This document shows, in pieces, positions 28,601-36,751 of a DNA stretch of 64,000 nt. Within the stretch, counting starts at the first letter, position 1. Each line of letters starts with the position of its first letter. Made by a program: the position numbers and the translations under genes. The notes under the pieces are model-generated. The model searched no databases and was not told the origin of the DNA. It worked only from the letters and a program-made list of their open reading frames with translations. This DNA comes from Sphingobacteriaceae bacterium (GTDB lineage Bacteria > Bacteroidota > Bacteroidia > UBA7662): positions 18,860 to 82,859 of the forward strand of contig PNNG01000019.1 in the NCBI GenBank assembly GCA_013824115.1, in the 5' to 3' direction.

Positions 28601-29834
28601 TGGCATCAACTACCACAGAGTCACTAGCAGAAATAGTTACTTCCGAAGAAATACCAGGTACAGCTCCACTTGACCAAATGGCTGGATTGCTCCACAAACC
28701 ACTTGCGATGGAGCTCACAGGACCACCAGTTGCGATTCTTTGCGTTGTCCATGAAGAAAAACCATTACCACAATTGGTACGTACGTGCACAAAATAGGTT
28801 GTTGTTGGTAGTAAAGACCCAACAGTTGCAAAAGTATCTGTTGTGGCTGTTCCAGAAGCAGGCGGAGTACTTGATGTTGTAGCCGCAAACTGATAGCCGC
28901 TAACAGCAACATTATTCTGGCGACTCCATCTAAAACTCAAACTGTTATTGGTTACAGCAGTGGAGGTAATTGCTTGAGGTGAAAAACAAGCGTTATTCTC
29001 GAATACAAAAGTCAATCCATTGGGAATGATGGCAGCAGGTCCGATAGCAGTCGTAGCTGTGTTAATGGTTCCACGTAAACTAGAAGTCCAATCCGACGCG
29101 ATAGCGCGGTTATTAAAATCGGTGTTTGCTGTTCCGCCCAAGCCCAATTCCACTGTATTAGCAGCGGTCACGAGCACACGGCCATAAACAAAATGGATGG
29201 CATTGCTGCCTTCGTGTAAACGAATTTGAAAATTGATGGTGTCACCTGTTGGTGGAGAAAAAGTATAACGCGAATAATTAGTCCACTGTACCACCAAAAT
29301 CCTGTTGGGCGCCGAGCCCAAGGTTTCATACCTGATTTCGGCAGTGGCTTGAGCCTGTAAATCGCGCGCAAAGGGCGCAATACGGTTTCTCAAAATTGCC
29401 GGAGTTGTGGTGGTAGTTACACTTAGAGGAAAATAACTATTCGCACCATTGGCAACCGAAGGCGTGAGCGCCGATTGTCCCAAGAAAATCCAACCGTTTG
29501 CATTGATACCAAACCTGTCGAAGGTGGTGCCATTGTAAACAAAATTGAACCCAATGGGTAAACCCGGACCCGTAACCGCCAATGTAGCACCTGCTGGTAC
29601 AGCAGGGTCTACAAACGACTCATCGTCCGTTGTTGTTGTGCCGACCGTGGAACCACCTGTTATGGGCGTATAAGTGCCAAAACCCGAACTGAAGTTCATG
29701 TTGGCTACTTGGGCAGAAAGACTGCCTACACCTAAAAACAGCATGAAAACCAATGTCGACAACACCAGCCTCAAGGCTGAATTCGTGGGCCACAGCACAG
29801 TGCGCCTCACGAAGGAAGTAGACTTTAAATTCAT
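22695..29834 (-). CDS. Giant multidomain T9SS surface protein (2379 aa)
   Basis: A long signal peptide ends at about residue 42 (SLSAQ). Approximate order: lectin-like N-terminal region (50-270), fibronectin III (281-371), a G8/parallel-beta style region starting SGLWSNPAIWSSG (375-640), lamin-tail domain (968-1145), PKD-like domain (1206-1296) and GEVED domain (1300-1440, GETEDYNI). Two tandem SusE-like modules follow (about 1463-1700), then further beta domains, a third such module (2175-2290) and a type A sorting domain (from 2298, MLYPNPAAYTAKL to RLMIQR). It would be exported by T9SS; adhesion or polymer binding is inferred. No enzyme motif is seen. It is monocistronic with its own promoter and terminator. 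Confidence 0.9.
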   Translation of the reverse strand: MNLKSTSFVRRTVLWPTNSALRLVLSTLVFMLFLGVGSLSAQVANMNFSSGFGTYTPITGGSTVGTTTTDDESFVDPAVPAGATLAVTGPGLPIGFNFVYNGTTFDRFGINANGWIFLGQSALTPSVANGANSYFPLSVTTTTTPAILRNRIAPFARDLQAQATAEIRYETLGSAPNRILVVQWTNYSRYTFSPPTGDTINFQIRLHEGSNAIHFVYGRVLVTAANTVELGLGGTANTDFNNRAIASDWTSSLRGTINTATTAIGPAAIIPNGLTFVFENNACFSPQAITSTAVTNNSLSFRWSRQNNVAVSGYQFAATTSSTPPASGTATTDTFATVGSLLPTTTYFVHVRTNCGNGFSSWTTQRIATGGPVSSIASGLWSNPAIWSSGAVPGISSEVTISASDSVVVDATGSVASLTVNGILAVNAAAQRVLTVIGATNIAASGRINFGVPTTGTALRVLDMRGNLTHAGNSNFANANAVWQFNGTTAQTINQTGTLANNVVGQIQVNNPAGVTLANPLSIGFDLGLIAGTFNVGSNLTFDMAAAAATSSQVRRSPLGSLNGTPTITSTVYNLQYVFFTGQAPTRVTEGSEMPASRTINGLTLSNIAGLNLTGNLTVTGASGALTLTNGIIHLPPGGKITCTNPAFAPPGGSITSFVLGDIEVIVNSTAAASRNFPVGSIVNGMPSRSLVTLANIITGGTAQNITVSVVGAPSGSGVAPLTSPMGPRAFRVASTGSIGTTATVALNWSLNDAVLFGGTLANIRVAQASSLTGPWTSRSATLGDGSLTGTGVRTSTAIDLANGEFFAWGTVGANDVALTHLVRPTNGQCFGQSESAVFVARNEGPSIDRTALPLTYKGTVTTPSGTVINLTDVVRNTGTFTSGTTDTITFTNALNLVDTGNYVFRIFVDSLTASVRTNDTLVRTVRSDAWTARAVPSQIIVTQSSTVELLRNGVPAATAGTVARNQSIVRISEMVSFRTGVGAQPVYPSYIPFEAQDFLEITNFGDTLANISGWNLEIFGTGARTYSFPANTTIPAGSVLLLHIGPGTDNPANRYYNTGGAVDAIFATSTWGVTIRNGAALVDAVAFRGFTFPAAAGVTAADWTGSSSTTSSAGMMLVNFDNNNASNWVISTATLFTNLGAFNPNITLAQRTVAWTGPAGFTATTLSAPTGVRNTAGIETYTATITGANACVRTAAANLQVVQPVTPVAGFTISNTTPTTGGIVSTVTLTDTSLNIPFQRRWTITPNTFTYVNNTNDSSVAPQVQFTAVGTYSAKLVVSNPAGADSLTRTNAISVALAYCASNATLTADTKIDSVIIGNTITGSASNACETYTDQTSLGVAATITKGRGFAMSVRSGYCGTDSYAARGRVFVDANKNGIFEASEVAADFGPLTNIGAAAAREWFNFQIFVPGTADTGVTRMRIVYREGATTFADVQGCGTYSYGETEDYNIRLINPTTATEPFLVGPANNAFLNVNGPASSVATINWRRSMPFNGTQQSAVRYVWQLASRTAGNFNAPLLTLASGNSGADTALTLNFQQLDAALAGLNVNVGDTVRGIWRVRAIAGTDTVFSFQTWNIDIRRGTVTDALAAFNLLAPANNTILPIAGPGSSRTTIRWSRSVEGNNLPVTYQWLAIAPGGNFNTPTVALPSGNSGADTSLTLTFSQIDALLASLGFNVGDSVILDWTVRATSGSFNRLATQTWRVRMFRGGIAPLRLTAAPVANGGTTGLRAPNGTSAHAFFRAASFVPASELAAAGIDSGETIRSFAIRTTAGASSAARGKFTLFLSNGQNVTYTRGTGWPAVITGLNTHFDDSVSIPAGVGTMTVQFAQPFIYTGGSIELAYEWGGSAPFATTGAVYAANTAIAASLVSANNATAAPATLGATAFRPEFIWGVDDRRANEVEVLGLFAKGRNPRQWGSPEVIQVLLRNNGFQVRNNQTVTLNVAGANTFTNTQTIATLGIDSVRTVNFANFTGTNLGFNNMSVSIPADDVPSNNSRSWVQQQTDSIISYNDTVTTGLGGVGYNTGSGLLLTRYSVTGHRSIRAARMRISNTAAIIGNGLYAVVLNDSGVILAQSAPRVITAADTNQWVVFSFANPVNVNNGNFLIGMAQPANATTGYFPMAFQAENPTRANAYFTAALNGTGLGQVAGFRLMIEAHLGAPVIPVDSLSFFVLRAPSNNTVVNLEGDPTQTVNIRWNRSVRSVGTTPVTYRWLLDVPGTTFTNPVVTVNTGTDTSLTLTYGQIVDTLAARGIQVGQSFVGRWIVRAVSDTLSRLAVLPFNLTLNRGVMSSIEETEFSKSIMLYPNPAAYTAKLQVRGTDKDLMITVVNAVGQEMQKFTVNSGVRSDIEIDLANLNEGLYFVRISDGSNLAIKRLMIQR

Positions 29835-29864
29835 ACAATAGATTTTAGATAAATTATCAAGTAT

Positions 29865-29895
29865 CGAAACTAGACTATTCTAGGAACAAACGCAA
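29865..29895 (-). promoter_or_regulatory. Probable promoter of the giant surface protein gene
   Basis: On the minus strand TTG (29893-29895), a 20-bp spacer and TAGTTTCG (29865-29872, one mismatch to TAnnTTTG) lie about 30 bases before the ATG at 29834. The spacing is canonical. Confidence 0.55.
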
Positions 29896-29937
29896 CCGAA
29901 TGTGAAAAAAAAATCAGCGCTCCATGCCACTCGTAGC

Positions 29938-32760
29938 TCAAATAAATTGAGCCGTAATGCTCTCAGCTTGCATACGCATGGCCTCTAAGTCTCCCGAATA
30001 AACCACCTGCCCCCCATATCTGCCCCCATCCGGTCCTATATCTACAATGTAATCAGCCGTTCGAATAACATCCAAATTATGCTCTATCACCAAAACCGTA
30101 TTACCCCGGTCTACCAATTTGTGTAAAACCTCCAAAAGCACCCGCACGTCCTCAAAATGCAATCCCGTAGTAGGCTCATCCAAAATATAAAAGGTACTGC
30201 CGGTATCCTTCTTCGATAACTCTGAAGCAAGCTTTACACGCTGTGCTTCGCCACCTGAAAGTGTGGTAGACGGTTGCCCCAAAGTGAGATATCCCAATCC
30301 TACATCCTGCAAGGTTTTGATTTTTCGTAAGATATTGGGCATATTCTCAAAAAACACTACTGCCTCGTCAATACTCATATCGAGCACATCGCTGATTGAT
30401 TTGCCGCGGTAACGCACTTCCAGGGTCTCTCGGTTGTAACGGCGGCCCTGACAGCTTTCGCAATGCACTTGCACATCGGGCAAGAAATTCATTTCGATTA
30501 AGCGCACGCCAGCGCCTCCACACTCTTCGCACCGTCCACCTTTTACATTGAAAGAAAAACGCCCCGGCTTGTACCCCCGTATTTTGGCCTCGGGCAATTC
30601 GGCGAATAGCGTTCTAATGTCGCTAAATACCGTAGTATAAGTGCTCGGATTCGACCGCGGTGTGCGACCAATGGGCGTTTGATCAATTTCAATCACCTTA
30701 TCAATGTGTTCGAGGCCTTCTACACGGGTATAGGGTAACGGTTTCTTTCGGCTGCCGTACAAATGCTGGCTGAGTATGGGGTACAAGGTCTCATTAATAA
30801 GCGTCGATTTACCCGAACCCGAAACCCCCGTTACGCAAATGAACTGCCCCAAGGGAATACTCACGTCTACCTTTTTGAGGTTGTTGCCAGAAGCCCCAAA
30901 CAAACGTAAAAACTGCTTGGCTTTGGCTGTGCGGCTGATTTTCGGCATGCCCTTCTCCCCACGCAAATACTGAGCAGTTAAGGTATCGAGCTTCAAAAAA
31001 TCGGCGGGTTTACCAGCACCAACCACTTGGCCACCGTGTCGGCCGGCACCCGGACCAATATCCAATACATAATCGCTCTCGCGGATCATGTCTTCATCGT
31101 GCTCCACTACCAAAACGGTATTGCCTGCATCGCGCAAGCGCTTCAGCGAGCCAATCAAACGCTGGTTGTCGCGCTGGTGTAACCCAATGCTCGGCTCATC
31201 GAGAATGTACAATACGCCTACCAACTGAGAGCCAATTTGGGTGGCCAGCCTGATGCGCTGCGACTCACCCCCGCTGAGGGTGTTAGCACCCCGGTGCAGC
31301 GAAAGGTACGACAATCCGATATCGTTCAAAAAACCCAAACGCACCCGAATTTCTTTCAAAATCTCATGGGCAATCAAGGCGTCCTGTCCGGTGAAATAAT
31401 CGTCAATACCCTCAAACCAAGCCGTGAGCTCATTTATTTCCATGGCGCTCAATTCGGCGATGTTCTTGCCCTTGATGCGGTAGTGCAGGGCTTCTTGCTT
31501 CAAACGTCCGCCCTTGCAAGTGGGACAAGTAGCATGCGAAACATATTCCTCGGCCCAGCTTTGCATACTTATTGAACTGGCGTCGTCTTGCTGTTTCTTC
31601 AGCAAGTTCACCAGTCCTTCGAACCTGATTTGGTGTCCGTAACTATCATCGTATCGCCCCGGCACTTCCAAGGCCTCTTCGCTTCCAAAAAGCAGAATCT
31701 GGCGGGCCTCGTTGCTCAGCTGGCCTACAGGGGTGGTGAGACTGAACTTAAACTTTTTAGAAGCCGCCGAAATCAGGCGAAATGCCCATATATCGCGGTA
31801 CTCGCCCAAGGGCGCCAAGCCACCCGCAGTGATGCTCAGTGCCGGGTCGGGCATAATGAGCGCTGGATCAATTTCAGCTACGGTTCCCAGCCCATCGCAA
31901 GTTTCGCAGGCACCATAAGGTGAATTGAAGCTAAAACTATTGGGTTGCGGTTCGTCGTAGGCAATGCCGCTTTCAGGGTCCATCAAAAACCTGCTGAAAT
32001 AGGATATTTCGTTGGCATCATAATCGAGCACCAGCATGGTCCCCTTGCCTATGCGCAGCGATTGTTGAATCGACTGCTTGAGTCGCTTTTGTTCTTCTTC
32101 GGTAGGAATAAGGCGATCGATCACCAGTTCAATGTCGTGCACCTTGTATCGGTCGACCTGCATTTTGGGTTGCAAATCGAGCACTTCGCCATCAACCCTG
32201 ATTTTAAGGTAGCCTTGCTTGCGCATTTGCTCGAAGAGCTCGCGATAATGTCCTTTGCGGGCACGCACCAGCGGAGCCAATAAGGCTATTTTTTTGCCTG
32301 CAAAACGCTCGGCAATGCCTCCCTCAATTTGCTGCTCGGTAAACCTTTGCATGCGTTTGCCATTCACGTATGAATAAGCTTCGCCTACCCTGGCATAAAG
32401 CAAACGCATAAAATCATACACTTCGGTAATGGTGCCCACTGTGGAGCGCGGATTGCGGCCCGTTGTTTTTTGTTCAATGGAAATAACCGGACTCAGGCCC
32501 TCAATCTTATCTACATCAGGGCGTTCCATATCGCCAATAAACTGGCGTGCATAGGCCGAAAAGCTCTCCATGTACCTGCGCTGTCCTTCGGCATAAATGG
32601 TTTCAAATGCCAACGAAGATTTGCCACTACCACTTAAACCAGTGATTACCACCAATTGATTGCGGGGAATGCTTACATCAATGTTTTTGAGGTTGTGCTC
32701 CCTGGCACCGTATACTTCAATGTGGGTTTCGGGGCTGGTAAAGGGCTCTTGGTTTTCCAT
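29938..32760 (-). CDS. uvrA: Excinuclease ABC subunit A
   Basis: The 940-residue protein has the full UvrA architecture. It has two ABC ATPase halves, each with GxSGSGKS Walker A (first within GLSGSGKSSLAFETIYAEGQ, second GVSGSGKSTLINE) and an LSGGE signature. Zinc-binding CxxC pairs are present (CETCDG/CPTCKG in the first half, CEECGG/CESCQG in the second). It recognises bulky DNA lesions with UvrB at the start of nucleotide excision repair. The gene is 23 bp downstream of the transglycosylase and probably shares its transcript. TACTTTCG at 32769-32776 (minus) could add a local promoter. uvrB and uvrC are not in the window. Confidence 0.98.
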   Translation of the reverse strand: MENQEPFTSPETHIEVYGAREHNLKNIDVSIPRNQLVVITGLSGSGKSSLAFETIYAEGQRRYMESFSAYARQFIGDMERPDVDKIEGLSPVISIEQKTTGRNPRSTVGTITEVYDFMRLLYARVGEAYSYVNGKRMQRFTEQQIEGGIAERFAGKKIALLAPLVRARKGHYRELFEQMRKQGYLKIRVDGEVLDLQPKMQVDRYKVHDIELVIDRLIPTEEEQKRLKQSIQQSLRIGKGTMLVLDYDANEISYFSRFLMDPESGIAYDEPQPNSFSFNSPYGACETCDGLGTVAEIDPALIMPDPALSITAGGLAPLGEYRDIWAFRLISAASKKFKFSLTTPVGQLSNEARQILLFGSEEALEVPGRYDDSYGHQIRFEGLVNLLKKQQDDASSISMQSWAEEYVSHATCPTCKGGRLKQEALHYRIKGKNIAELSAMEINELTAWFEGIDDYFTGQDALIAHEILKEIRVRLGFLNDIGLSYLSLHRGANTLSGGESQRIRLATQIGSQLVGVLYILDEPSIGLHQRDNQRLIGSLKRLRDAGNTVLVVEHDEDMIRESDYVLDIGPGAGRHGGQVVGAGKPADFLKLDTLTAQYLRGEKGMPKISRTAKAKQFLRLFGASGNNLKKVDVSIPLGQFICVTGVSGSGKSTLINETLYPILSQHLYGSRKKPLPYTRVEGLEHIDKVIEIDQTPIGRTPRSNPSTYTTVFSDIRTLFAELPEAKIRGYKPGRFSFNVKGGRCEECGGAGVRLIEMNFLPDVQVHCESCQGRRYNRETLEVRYRGKSISDVLDMSIDEAVVFFENMPNILRKIKTLQDVGLGYLTLGQPSTTLSGGEAQRVKLASELSKKDTGSTFYILDEPTTGLHFEDVRVLLEVLHKLVDRGNTVLVIEHNLDVIRTADYIVDIGPDGGRYGGQVVYSGDLEAMRMQAESITAQFI

Positions 32761-32783
32761 GCAGACTGCGAAAGTACGAATTG

Positions 32784-33989
32784 CTATTCACTCTGAACAG
32801 CCGTACCCGCCTTCGGTTTTTTCACATGGATCTTCAATTCCTGACCCTTCACCAAATCGGTTGTTTCCAATTCATTCCAAATCACCAAATCTACCACACG
32901 CACCTCAAATAGTTTGGCTACATCGCGTAAGGTTTGCCCCTTTTCAACGCTGTGTTTCACTTCAATAAAATCAGGCTGCGTTGCTTTCAATTCAATTTGT
33001 TCTACCTCGGGCTGCACCACTTTGTACTCGGGCTTCAGCCCCAGGTTCTCATCAAAAACCGATTTGTCGGGTATGTCAATGAGGTGCTTTTTTCCTGCCG
33101 CAGGGGCTGGCAAATAGGTCTTGCGAATCCACGGATTAAATACTTTGAGGTGCTTGTATGAAATGCCTTGCTCTTTGGCAAACACAGCCAAATCGGCAAC
33201 TTCTTTGTCTACCTCCACCTGGTTGGTTTTGAGAGGTTTGTAGAGATGTCTTGCTTTAAAGTGGTATCCAAACTGCTTTGGATTTTCCATGATCTGCTTC
33301 ACCGCCAACAAACGGGGTACATAGCGCGAGGTTTCGGTATTCAAAAACAAGGCGTGGTAGTCGGCCTGTCCCTGTTGGTTGGCCTGCCGCTTCAGTCCAC
33401 CCATGCCCATATTGTACGATGCTGCCACCATGGTCCAACTGCCAAACTCCTTGTACGCTTTTTTGAAATACCGACAAGCTGCGTGGGTTGATTTGATGGG
33501 GTCGTAACGTTCGTCAATTTCTTCATCTACCTGCAAGCCCAATTCGGTGCCGGTATTTTTCATGATTTGCCAAAATCCCACAGCACCAGCCGGACTCACC
33601 ACATTGCTCAATCCGCTTTCAATTACGGCTATGTACTTAAAATCATCGGGTACGCCATGTTCCTTCAGAATTTTTTCGATGGCAGGAAACCACCTGGCTG
33701 CTTTTTTAAAATGAAGGATGGATGCGCTCTGGAAATAGGTATTCACCAACATTTCACGATCAACCCGCTCGCGCACTTCAAAATCGTGCATGGGCACTTT
33801 TTCGCCTGCGAAGTACAAATCATCGGGGAATGGAATGGCGTATACCTGATAATTTTTCCAAAACTGCTCGAGGTATTCGCTGTCTTCACTGTATTTGCTG
33901 GCGGTAGTTATTTTAAACACAATGCCCGCAACCATGGCCAATAAAAGGCTGTGCAGGAACTTGTTCTTTCGCAATTGATTCCAATTCAT
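32784..33989 (-). CDS. MltD-type lytic transglycosylase with LysM domain
   Basis: The start was set at ATG 33989 (MNWNQLRKNKF), 401 residues. The longer frame would overlap DUF2480 and lacks a signal sequence at its front. Residues 12-28 form a signal anchor. An SLT/goose-lysozyme-like domain contains catalytic Glu124 in AVIESGLSNVVSPAGAVGFWQIM and AASYNMG downstream. The C-terminal 45 residues before the tail are a LysM peptidoglycan-binding motif (VEKGQTLRDVAKLF ... LKIHV). It cleaves peptidoglycan glycan strands in the periplasm. Only one base separates it from the DUF2480 stop. Confidence 0.93.
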   Translation of the reverse strand: MNWNQLRKNKFLHSLLLAMVAGIVFKITTASKYSEDSEYLEQFWKNYQVYAIPFPDDLYFAGEKVPMHDFEVRERVDREMLVNTYFQSASILHFKKAARWFPAIEKILKEHGVPDDFKYIAVIESGLSNVVSPAGAVGFWQIMKNTGTELGLQVDEEIDERYDPIKSTHAACRYFKKAYKEFGSWTMVAASYNMGMGGLKRQANQQGQADYHALFLNTETSRYVPRLLAVKQIMENPKQFGYHFKARHLYKPLKTNQVEVDKEVADLAVFAKEQGISYKHLKVFNPWIRKTYLPAPAAGKKHLIDIPDKSVFDENLGLKPEYKVVQPEVEQIELKATQPDFIEVKHSVEKGQTLRDVAKLFEVRVVDLVIWNELETTDLVKGQELKIHVKKPKAGTAVQSE

Positions 33990-33990
33990 C

Positions 33991-34494
33991 TTATTTCTTT
34001 TTAAACACCGGCACGGTGGAGCATGGCTCGCCATACATGAGGCTTTTCACAACAGGAAGCAGCCGCAAACTCATGCGGGTATACATGGCGTCGCTCAAAC
34101 TATGATCTCCACAACCTTTTAAGATTACTTTGGCGTCCTGTAATGACTCCAGCGGATGGGCATTGATGGCTTCTAGGGCAAGCTGTTCGCGGTATGCCTG
34201 GGGCTGCGCAGCGGCAATGCCCAAAGCATGCGGTTGTAAGTAAGTGGCAATCAACATAAAGGCCCAACGCGGCACAATGGCATCGGTACTGCAATGCACG
34301 GCAACAAACCTGCCAGAATACGACTGCCAGTCAACCCCGCGCAACTGCTCTCTGAATTCTTTCTCACGCAATACCATGCCGTGAAACAAAAAATCTTTGA
34401 TATCTAAGCCTATCACGGCTTCTTTGGGAAGAAACTCGGCCAAATCGATTACAATCAATCCGCTATCGGCCACTTTGTTTTGAATTAACTCCAT
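33991..34494 (-). CDS. DUF2480 family protein
   Basis: The 167-residue protein matches the Bacteroidota-specific DUF2480 pattern as I know it: an N-terminal NKVADSGLIVIDL, DIKDFLFHGMVLREKEFRE, a central AIVPRWAFMLI, and a C-terminal VKSLMYGEPCSTVPV. No biochemical role is established for the family. It is probably cytoplasmic. It leads an operon with mltD and uvrA, preceded by the ppiD terminator. Confidence 0.88.
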   Translation of the reverse strand: MELIQNKVADSGLIVIDLAEFLPKEAVIGLDIKDFLFHGMVLREKEFREQLRGVDWQSYSGRFVAVHCSTDAIVPRWAFMLIATYLQPHALGIAAAQPQAYREQLALEAINAHPLESLQDAKVILKGCGDHSLSDAMYTRMSLRLLPVVKSLMYGEPCSTVPVFKKK

Positions 34495-34515
34495 ACGTTG
34501 TATCTCCCATAAACA

Positions 34516-34544
34516 GGAAAACCTTTCCGCAAAACGGAAAGGTT
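34516..34544 (-). terminator. Terminator after ppiD
   Basis: A perfect 10-bp inverted repeat AACCTTTCCG / CGGAAAGGTT with a 5-base loop (34520-34544) is followed on the minus strand by TTTTCC. The T-run is short. It lies 22 bp after the ppiD stop and just before DUF2480. Confidence 0.7.
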
Positions 34545-34566
34545 CTCCAAAAAGTTTAATGGCCGA

Positions 34567-36672
34567 TTAATAGAACAGGTGACGCTTGTCTTCAATGTCA
34601 ATCATTTCTTTCTTGGCATTGAAGGCTTCGTTGGTTCCGCGGGCTGCCAATTGATTGGCCACTGCTTGTTTGCTTGGCGTTAAGTCGGCCTCTTTTGGAG
34701 CAGGTGTCAACCCATCAACCACCACTACATACACACCACGCTCGCCCTTCAATGGCTTGCTCAACTTGCCCTGTCCTAGCACGAATAGCGTTCCGTTGAT
34801 TACCGGCTCGCGACCAATACCGGTCAAGAAGTTCGATTGGAAGGTGGCCCCTCCAAACTCCTGCACCATGCCTTCGGCCTTTTGAGCAACGATGTCTAAG
34901 TTGCCTTTGGCTGCACCCAAAGCTTTGTCGGCTTTGGCAATGAGCATTTCAGCTTTTTTATCGCGCTTCACCATGGCTTCCACTTCCGTCTTCACTTCTT
35001 CAAAGGGCTTGATTCCCTTTTCGGTGATTTTTACAACGGTGGCAACAATGTAACGGTCTTCTACCTCGAATACCGGACTTACTGCACCGGTTTCGCTCTT
35101 ATATGCCCAACGTACAATTTCGCGTGAATTGGGCAGTCCTTGCAAGGTGCGATCACCCACCCGGATGAACTCCGCCGAACGCTTCACCAAGCCCATTTCT
35201 TCCACATTTTTCTCAAAACTGCTACCGTCCGGGGTTTGACTGGCAAATTTGCCTGCCTGTGCATAGATATCGCGGTAGGTTTCGGTAGTAGCTTCTACCC
35301 GATTGGCTATAGTGGCAAATTTGGCAACCAAGCGGCTTCCTTTAATATCGGTTACATGGATGATGTGCCAACCAAAATCGGTTTTCACCAAAACCATATC
35401 GCCTTTTTTGCCACCAAAACAAGCATCGTTAAATGGCTTCACCATCATGCCCTCAGCAAAGAAACCCAAATCACCGCCTTTCTCGGCCGAACCTGGATCT
35501 TCGCTATTGGCTTTCGCCAAAGAAGCAAAATCACCCGATTTGGCCAAGGCAAACAAACTATCGGCACGTTGCTTCACGCTTTCAGCACTTTCGCCCTCTT
35601 TCTGGCGAAGGAGGATGTGACGGGCTTTTACCGAATCGGGACGGCTGCTGCGCGCAACCATTTTGGTCATTTTGTAATAATCGCCATCGCGATACACATC
35701 ACTTACCACACCTTGGGTATTGGTGGCAAAAAACTGCTTTTGGATGTCGCTCACCAGTGCCGATTCAGCCACAAAATTGTCGTCGTAAGGCAAATCCGAA
35801 TTCAAATTCACAAAAAGCGAATCGTTATCTGTGGCCATAAATTGCTCACGCAACTCGGTTACACTGCGCAAAGCGCGCGCATCGTCGTCTTCGCTGGCAC
35901 GTACGTCGTACTGAACATAATCAACCGACCGCATTTCTTCTTTGCTCTCAAAATTCTTCTTGTTCTCGTTGTAATAGGCCTTGAGCTCCTTTTCGGTAAC
36001 TTCTACCGTTGAATCGGCAATCACCGCATAATCGAGCAACACAAAGCGGCCATTGGCCAAGGTATTGGTGTGTTCGTAATAACGCTCAGCAAAAAATTTG
36101 GGAACGTACAGGCCCTTGTTCACCAAGGCAGCGTACTTCTGTCCTTCGCGCTCCGAAACCAAGAACTTTTCGAAATTCAACCAGCGAAGCTGCATGTCTT
36201 CGGGCTGCTGATCGAGGTTGCGTATGAATTGAACCACCTGCGCACGGTCGAACTCTCCTGTTTGTGGATTTGTGAAGGCCTGGCGTACCGACGGATTGAT
36301 GTTGGTGCCCTGCACCATGTCGAACAATTCGTCTTCGCTCACTGCCAATCCGAGCGACTTGTAAGCTTTGGTCATGATTTTTTCGCGCACCAGTTCGTTC
36401 CAAACCTGATCGCGCAACATACCCAAGGTATTTTCATCTACCTTCTCTTGGTTTGTATTGGCTTTGTAATTCTGTACGGCTTCTTCAACGCGCTGCTCAA
36501 AAAATTGAAGGCTCACTTCGTCGCCGTCAATGCTGCCTGCATTGTTGCTGTTATCGCCTGCGAATATTCCGTTACCACTAAAAACATCCATTAACAAAAA
36601 CGACACAATGGCCAATCCAATGATGGCCACCATCAATCCCGCTCTGTTTCTAATCTTGGTAATGACTGACAT
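34567..36672 (-). CDS. ppiD: Periplasmic peptidyl-prolyl isomerase, PpiD/SurA-like
   Basis: The 701-residue protein has a single N-terminal membrane anchor (about 12-30, GLMVAIIGLAIVSFLLMDVF) and a SurA_N-like helical chaperone region (about 50-240). A parvulin domain is at about 345-440 (VKARHILLRQKEG ... GGDLGFFAEGMMVKPF ... GWHIIHVTDI), followed by a long C-terminal helical and beta region. This is the PpiD layout. It helps newly exported outer-membrane and periplasmic proteins fold. It lies next to lptC and outer-membrane genes, which fits. It has its own promoter and terminator. Confidence 0.93.
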   Translation of the reverse strand: MSVITKIRNRAGLMVAIIGLAIVSFLLMDVFSGNGIFAGDNSNNAGSIDGDEVSLQFFEQRVEEAVQNYKANTNQEKVDENTLGMLRDQVWNELVREKIMTKAYKSLGLAVSEDELFDMVQGTNINPSVRQAFTNPQTGEFDRAQVVQFIRNLDQQPEDMQLRWLNFEKFLVSEREGQKYAALVNKGLYVPKFFAERYYEHTNTLANGRFVLLDYAVIADSTVEVTEKELKAYYNENKKNFESKEEMRSVDYVQYDVRASEDDDARALRSVTELREQFMATDNDSLFVNLNSDLPYDDNFVAESALVSDIQKQFFATNTQGVVSDVYRDGDYYKMTKMVARSSRPDSVKARHILLRQKEGESAESVKQRADSLFALAKSGDFASLAKANSEDPGSAEKGGDLGFFAEGMMVKPFNDACFGGKKGDMVLVKTDFGWHIIHVTDIKGSRLVAKFATIANRVEATTETYRDIYAQAGKFASQTPDGSSFEKNVEEMGLVKRSAEFIRVGDRTLQGLPNSREIVRWAYKSETGAVSPVFEVEDRYIVATVVKITEKGIKPFEEVKTEVEAMVKRDKKAEMLIAKADKALGAAKGNLDIVAQKAEGMVQEFGGATFQSNFLTGIGREPVINGTLFVLGQGKLSKPLKGERGVYVVVVDGLTPAPKEADLTPSKQAVANQLAARGTNEAFNAKKEMIDIEDKRHLFY

Positions 36673-36700
36673 GTATAAAGTCTGGTTTTAAGTTATCGCG

Positions 36701-36730
36701 CAAAAATAAAGTTTCAAAAGAGATTTTCAA
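36701..36730 (-). promoter_or_regulatory. Canonical Bacteroidota promoter for ppiD
   Basis: On the minus strand TTG (36728-36730), an exact 19-bp spacer and TATTTTTG (36701-36708) lie 28 bases before the ppiD ATG. This is the best complete -33/-7 pair seen in the window. Confidence 0.8.
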
Positions 36731-36751
36731 CCCAAAGTGCAAGGAAAGCAC

